NCBI GenBank assembly: GCA_964532485.1
Contig: CAZHKE010000017.1
Location: 1 to 60,104, forward strand
Direction of reading: 5' to 3'
Length of the DNA: 60,104 nt
Source of the DNA: DATBSK01 sp964532485
GTDB lineage: Bacteria > Actinomycetota > Acidimicrobiia > IMCC26256 > PALSA-555
A model generated the notes under the pieces. The model ran no database searches. It worked only from the letters and a program-made list of their open reading frames with translations, and was not told where the DNA came from. Both the position numbers and the translations under genes were made by a program. Below are positions 56,879-60,104 of this stretch, piece by piece. Each line of letters begins with the position of its first letter. The first letter of the stretch is position 1.

Positions 56879-58036
56879 TCAGGTCGTCTTCTTGGTCGAC
56901 TTGGTCGACTTGGTCGTCTTCGTGCCGGTTGTCTTCGTGCCGGACGTCTTCGTGGCCTTGGTCCCGGTCGTCTTCGTGCCGGACGTCTTCTTCGCCGGCG
57001 TCGTGGCCTCCTTCGCCGGCGCCATCGTCGCCGTGGCCACCGTGGCGTCCGCCGGCGGAGTGTCCGTGGCGGACGACGCGACGGGGAGGGTCGGCGGCTC
57101 GAGCGGTCGCCGCCCGGCCCGCCACGCGGCCAGCGTGATCGCGCCCACGCCGACCACCGTCGTGACGATCCAGACGAGCACACCGATGCCGGGGATCAGG
57201 GCGAGCACCCGCAGGATTGCCCAGCCGGCGAAGAAGGCTCCGAGTGCGCTCTTGGGCTCCTTCACCATCACGCGCCCGAAGATGAGCGCACCGACGACAT
57301 AGGCGATCGCGTGGATGACACCGAGAGCGCCGAGCAAGCCGAGCCCGAAGGGCAAGCCGACGACGGTCGCGAGGGCGATGACCGCCACGATCGGCAGACC
57401 GATCGCGACGAGGACGCCGACGCCGATCGACTTCCCGAAGCTCGCGCGACCCGCGCGCGCGGTTGCCTGCGCGGCGCGCGGGAACAGCGCGACGAAGAGG
57501 AGACCGAGGACCGCGGTCGAGACCGTGACGGCGAGCCAGAACAGCCCCAAGATGCGGATGCCGAACGCGGTGAACAACCCGGTGGTGTCGATGGTCTCGA
57601 CGTCACCGCCGACGACGGCGCCACGTTCGACCGTTGGCGACTCCGTCGAGCGCACGTCGCCGCGCACGGTCGCGCCGTCGCGAACGATCGCGCGGCCCTG
57701 TAGCGCGATCACGTCTTCGGTCACGCGCCCGGTGATCCGCGCGTTCCCGTCGACCACCACGACGTCGCCGACGACGGTGCCGGAGATGCGCGTGTCGCCG
57801 CTGATGACGAGCACGCCGTTCTCGGCGCGCCCACGGACGATGGCGTTGCCGTCGATCGCGACCACCGCGCCGCTGATGTTCTCGCCTTCGTCGACGAGCA
57901 CGTTGCCGACGGCGATGCGGCGATCGCGGTCGCGCACGTCGTCGAGGGTCTGCGCGCCGGCGGGCACTGCGAGGACGCCGAGGGTGATGAGCGTCAGGAG
58001 CCCGAGCGCGAACACACGTGAGATCCGCAGATTCAT
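56879..58036 (-). CDS. bactofilin-like membrane protein with Lys/Thr-rich tail
   Basis: A 385-residue protein. The signal peptide is followed by a beta-helix-like polymer-forming domain (residues about 40-145, regular repeats such as VLVISGDTRISGTVVGDVVVV and NARITGRVTEDVIALQ), then four or five membrane helices, and a C-terminal tail of about 35 residues of repeats KTSGTKTTGTK encoded by tandem DNA. The polymer domain normally belongs to cytosolic bactofilins; here it follows a signal peptide. It may be an envelope scaffold or protective layer. ATG 58036 has a TACGCT element eight nt upstream. Confidence 0.75.
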   Translation of the reverse strand: MNLRISRVFALGLLTLITLGVLAVPAGAQTLDDVRDRDRRIAVGNVLVDEGENISGAVVAIDGNAIVRGRAENGVLVISGDTRISGTVVGDVVVVDGNARITGRVTEDVIALQGRAIVRDGATVRGDVRSTESPTVERGAVVGGDVETIDTTGLFTAFGIRILGLFWLAVTVSTAVLGLLFVALFPRAAQATARAGRASFGKSIGVGVLVAIGLPIVAVIALATVVGLPFGLGLLGALGVIHAIAYVVGALIFGRVMVKEPKSALGAFFAGWAILRVLALIPGIGVLVWIVTTVVGVGAITLAAWRAGRRPLEPPTLPVASSATDTPPADATVATATMAPAKEATTPAKKTSGTKTTGTKATKTSGTKTTGTKTTKSTKSTKKTT

Positions 58037-58044
58037 GGGAGCGG

Positions 58045-58050
58045 AGCGTA
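58045..58050 (-). promoter_or_regulatory. -10 element of leaderless promoter
   Basis: TACGCT on the minus strand, eight nt before the ATG at 58036, 28 bp from the divergent element at 58079. Confidence 0.5.
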
Positions 58051-58078
58051 GAGCGTGCGCAGGGTCGGATGCCTGGTC

Positions 58079-58084
58079 TAGCGT
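58079..58084 (+). promoter_or_regulatory. -10 element of leaderless promoter, TetR gene
   Basis: TAGCGT, eight nt before the ATG at 58093. Confidence 0.5.
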
Positions 58085-58092
58085 GGAGAACC

Positions 58093-58755
58093 ATGTTCTC
58101 CGATGAGGTAAGCATTCGTCCCTCCTCGTCGCCGCGCGCCCAGGCCATCAGCCGCTCGCTCGAGGGGCCACGCGCGCGCTCGGTGGAACGCCTCGAACGC
58201 TTCCTGGCCGCCGCACGAGACCTGGCCAACGATCAGGGGTCGGCCTCGTTCACCGTCGCGCAGGTGACACGCCAGGCCGGGCTCTCGCTCAAGAGCTTCT
58301 ATCGGTGCTTCGGCGGCAAGGACGACCTGCTCGTCGCGCTGCTCGAAGAAGACAGCCGCCTCGGTGCGGGGATCCTCAACGAGCAGGTCGGCGCGCACAC
58401 CGACCCCGTCGAGCGGCTGCGCGCCTACCTGACCGGCGTCTTCGAGCTGCTCACCCATCCGGGTGCGCTCGGGTACGCGCAAATGCTCGTGCGGGAGCAC
58501 CGACGGCTGAGCGAGGAGCGTCCCGACGAGCTGCGCGCCGCGCTCGCTCCCATGGTCGACCTCCTCGCCGCGCAGATCGCGCTCGCCGCCGATGCCGAGG
58601 CGAGCGCGTCCACCGAACCCGCGCGAGACGCGCAGACCCTGTTCGTGCTCGTGCTCGAAGGCGTGCACGAGGTCGGCCTCGGTCACGCCAAGCCGCTCGA
58701 GCAAGCCGAGTACCTGTGGCGCTTCTGCGCCAACGGGATCGGGATCCGTCCCTAA
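58093..58755 (+). CDS. TetR family transcriptional regulator
   Basis: A 220-residue repressor. The N-terminal HTH (about 42-85) is FTVAQVTRQAGLSLKSFYRC then FGGKDDLLVALLEED, typical of TetR proteins, preceded by an unusually long 30-residue leader. The C-terminal ligand domain is helical. It lies 22 bp upstream of the P450 gene in the same direction and divergent from the bactofilin-like gene, so it likely controls the P450. A TAGCGT element supports the ATG at 58093. Confidence 0.88.
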   Translation: MFSDEVSIRPSSSPRAQAISRSLEGPRARSVERLERFLAAARDLANDQGSASFTVAQVTRQAGLSLKSFYRCFGGKDDLLVALLEEDSRLGAGILNEQVGAHTDPVERLRAYLTGVFELLTHPGALGYAQMLVREHRRLSEERPDELRAALAPMVDLLAAQIALAADAEASASTEPARDAQTLFVLVLEGVHEVGLGHAKPLEQAEYLWRFCANGIGIRP

Positions 58756-58777
58756 CGCACCCGGAGACATCCACGTC

Positions 58778-59977
58778 ATGGCCATCGAAGAGATCACGAC
58801 CACGCACGACGAGGCGATCATGGGCCTCTTCACGCAGGAGACGGCCGACTTCCCGTTCGATGCCTACCGTCGCGTCCGGCAGGAGTGCCCGGTCGCGCGC
58901 GTCTCGGGCATCGGTGGCCAGCCGACCGTCTACCTGTCGCGCTACGAAGACGTGCAGTGGGCGTTTCGGCACCCCGAGGTGTTCTCGTCGGCCCCCGAAG
59001 CCGTGAACATCGGCCAGGACCAGCCCCTCATCCCGCTTCAGGTCGATCCGCCCGGCCACGCCAAGTACCGGCGGCTGCTCGACCCCGAGTTCTCGCCCAA
59101 GAGGATGGCTGCGCTCGACGCCGACGCCCGGACGCTCGTCAACGGGCTCATCGACGCCTTCGTCGACCGCGGCTCGTGTGACTTCCACGCGGAGTTCGCG
59201 ACGCCGCTGCCGTCGTCGATCTTCCTCGCGCTCATGGGCCTGCCCCAATCCGACCTGCCGATGTTTCTCCGGTGGCGCGACGACACGATCCGTCCCGACG
59301 CGAACGACCTCGACGAGGCGGCGCGGATCCGCGACCGCGCGGGGACCGAGATCACCGAGTACTTCAAGACTGCGCTCGCGGATCGGCGGGCCGGCCCCGA
59401 CGATTTCCTGATGAGTCGCATCGCGGTTGCCGAGGTCGAGGGCAGGGAGCTCACCGAGGAGGATCGGCTCGGCATCTGCCATCTGCTCATGCTCGGTGGA
59501 CTCGACACGGTGACCGCGACGCTCGACTGCATGGTGCTGCACCTCGCGCGCGAGCCCGAGCAGAGGCAGGCGATCGTCGACGATCTGTCGATCGTCCCCT
59601 CGGTCGTCGAGGAGCTGCTTCGGTTCGAGACGCCCGTCACGATGGTGGTGCGCGTCGTGAAGCAGGACTGCGAGATCGGTGGCGTGCACGTGCGCGCCGG
59701 CGATCACGTCACGTTGCTGCTAGGTGCCGCCAACGTCGACGCGGCCGAGTTCTCCGAGCCCGAGTTCCCCGACTTCGCACGCGACCCGAACCGTCATCTC
59801 GCGTTCGGCGGTGGTCCGCACCGGTGCCTCGGCTCGCACCTCGCTCGTCTCGAGCTGCGGGTCGCGATCGAGGAGCTGCACCGGCGCATCCCCGACTACC
59901 GCCTCGCCGAGGGCGCGTCGGTCAGCCTGTCGCCGGCGATCCGCCAGGCATACAGCCTCCCGATCACCTGGGACTGA
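58778..59977 (+). CDS. cytochrome P450
   Basis: A 399-residue soluble bacterial P450. The haem-ligand loop is FGGGPHRCLGSHLA with Cys as thiolate, the K-helix ExxR is VVEELLRFE, and the I-helix reads LMLGGLDTVTATLD, where the usual AGxDTT is GGLDTVT. It uses O2 and ferredoxin-type electrons to hydroxylate a hydrophobic compound such as a fatty acid, steroid or terpene; no dedicated ferredoxin is encoded nearby. It follows a TetR gene and is likely regulated by it. Confidence 0.92.
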   Translation: MAIEEITTTHDEAIMGLFTQETADFPFDAYRRVRQECPVARVSGIGGQPTVYLSRYEDVQWAFRHPEVFSSAPEAVNIGQDQPLIPLQVDPPGHAKYRRLLDPEFSPKRMAALDADARTLVNGLIDAFVDRGSCDFHAEFATPLPSSIFLALMGLPQSDLPMFLRWRDDTIRPDANDLDEAARIRDRAGTEITEYFKTALADRRAGPDDFLMSRIAVAEVEGRELTEEDRLGICHLLMLGGLDTVTATLDCMVLHLAREPEQRQAIVDDLSIVPSVVEELLRFETPVTMVVRVVKQDCEIGGVHVRAGDHVTLLLGAANVDAAEFSEPEFPDFARDPNRHLAFGGGPHRCLGSHLARLELRVAIEELHRRIPDYRLAEGASVSLSPAIRQAYSLPITWD

Positions 59978-60037
59978 CCGCCCGTCGCTCGCAGGTGAGC
60001 AGCGGACCCCGGCAACCCGGCATCGTCCACCCTCTGG

Positions 60038-60043
60038 TAGCGT
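60038..60043 (+). promoter_or_regulatory. -10 element for initiator tRNA
   Basis: TAGCGT, 11 nt before the tRNA 5' end. Confidence 0.4.
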
Positions 60044-60054
60044 GATGGCCACGA

Positions 60055-60104
<50 letters not shown>

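Noticed and set aside
56882..56997. Possible CRISPR-like repeats (GTCTTCGTGCCG units)
   Set aside because: They are in-frame codon repeats for the Lys/Thr/Ser/Gly tail of the bactofilin-like protein, with no spacers.

Overview
The window is a 60 kb, very GC-rich piece of an actinobacterial genome, most likely from the Acidimicrobiia or a neighbouring uncultured lineage. The evidence is F420/LLM-type oxidoreductases, a mycothiol-dependent isomerase family protein, a DevR-like regulator, a PaaX regulator, GTG/TTG starts, frequent GTGA/ATGA gene overlaps, and many leaderless starts (TAnnnT about 6-8 nt upstream of ATG or GTG). Two runs of exactly 100 N show that it is a draft scaffold. One gap (18263-18362) is artificial, because its two flanks are the same 55 bases. 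The other (21525-21624) is a real gap in low-complexity coding sequence. No phage, transposon, CRISPR array or rRNA was seen.

Layout. 1-3.1 kb: MATE exporter, two conserved hypotheticals, tRNA-Leu(TAA). 3.1-9.4 kb: PaaX regulator divergent from a fatty acid desaturase, then a copper/electron-transfer group (CopC-CopD fusion, lipoprotein cytochrome c, cupredoxin lipoprotein). 9.5-13.3 kb: DevR-like response regulator facing a PAS histidine kinase, flavodoxin, PNPOx-like and VOC proteins. 13.3-18 kb: a minus-strand block with a CBS-citrate synthase fusion, enoyl-CoA hydratase, histidine phosphatase (preceded by a 90-bp tandem duplication) and HAD hydrolase. 18-23.5 kb: PhoD phosphatase, small metabolic genes and an ECF sigma/anti-sigma/exported-protein unit with a matching promoter pair. 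23.5-31 kb: LLM oxidoreductase, esterase-thioredoxin fusion, two NlpC/P60 cell-wall hydrolases, dienelactone hydrolase and others. 31-44 kb: CoA-thioester metabolism resembling the ethylmalonyl-CoA or branched-chain acyl-CoA route (lyase, methylsuccinyl-CoA dehydrogenase-like enzyme, acyl-CoA dehydrogenase, MaoC hydratase), mixed with an SGNH hydrolase, an ABC exporter and a large LuxR-type regulator. 44-50.4 kb: HIT, RHH, MBL and flavin reductase genes and a heterodimeric ABC exporter. 50.4-56.1 kb: the most interesting region, described next. 56-60.1 kb: CcdA, a bactofilin-like membrane protein, TetR, P450, and the start of an initiator tRNA-Met.

The highlight is a probable vitamin B12 capture and uptake locus. 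A cobalamin riboswitch (about 53873-54020) heads a two-gene operon for two exported proteins. One is a toroid-type (prenyltransferase/squalene-cyclase-repeat) secreted protein. The other is a membrane-anchored protein whose mature domain looks like the C-terminal beta domain of transcobalamin/intrinsic factor (DUF4430-like). Together they look like animal transcobalamin split into two polypeptides. Divergently, a complete ECF transporter (T, double ATPase, S) is encoded with overlapping genes. The inferred scheme is capture of B12 at the cell surface by the two-piece binder and import by the ECF complex.

Other system-level observations are a family of four near-identical palindromes placed just after stop codons, an ECF-sigma promoter motif shared by the sigma operon and a neighbouring exported protein, a symmetrical bidirectional promoter, and a degenerate 14-bp repeat array in front of the large LuxR regulator.
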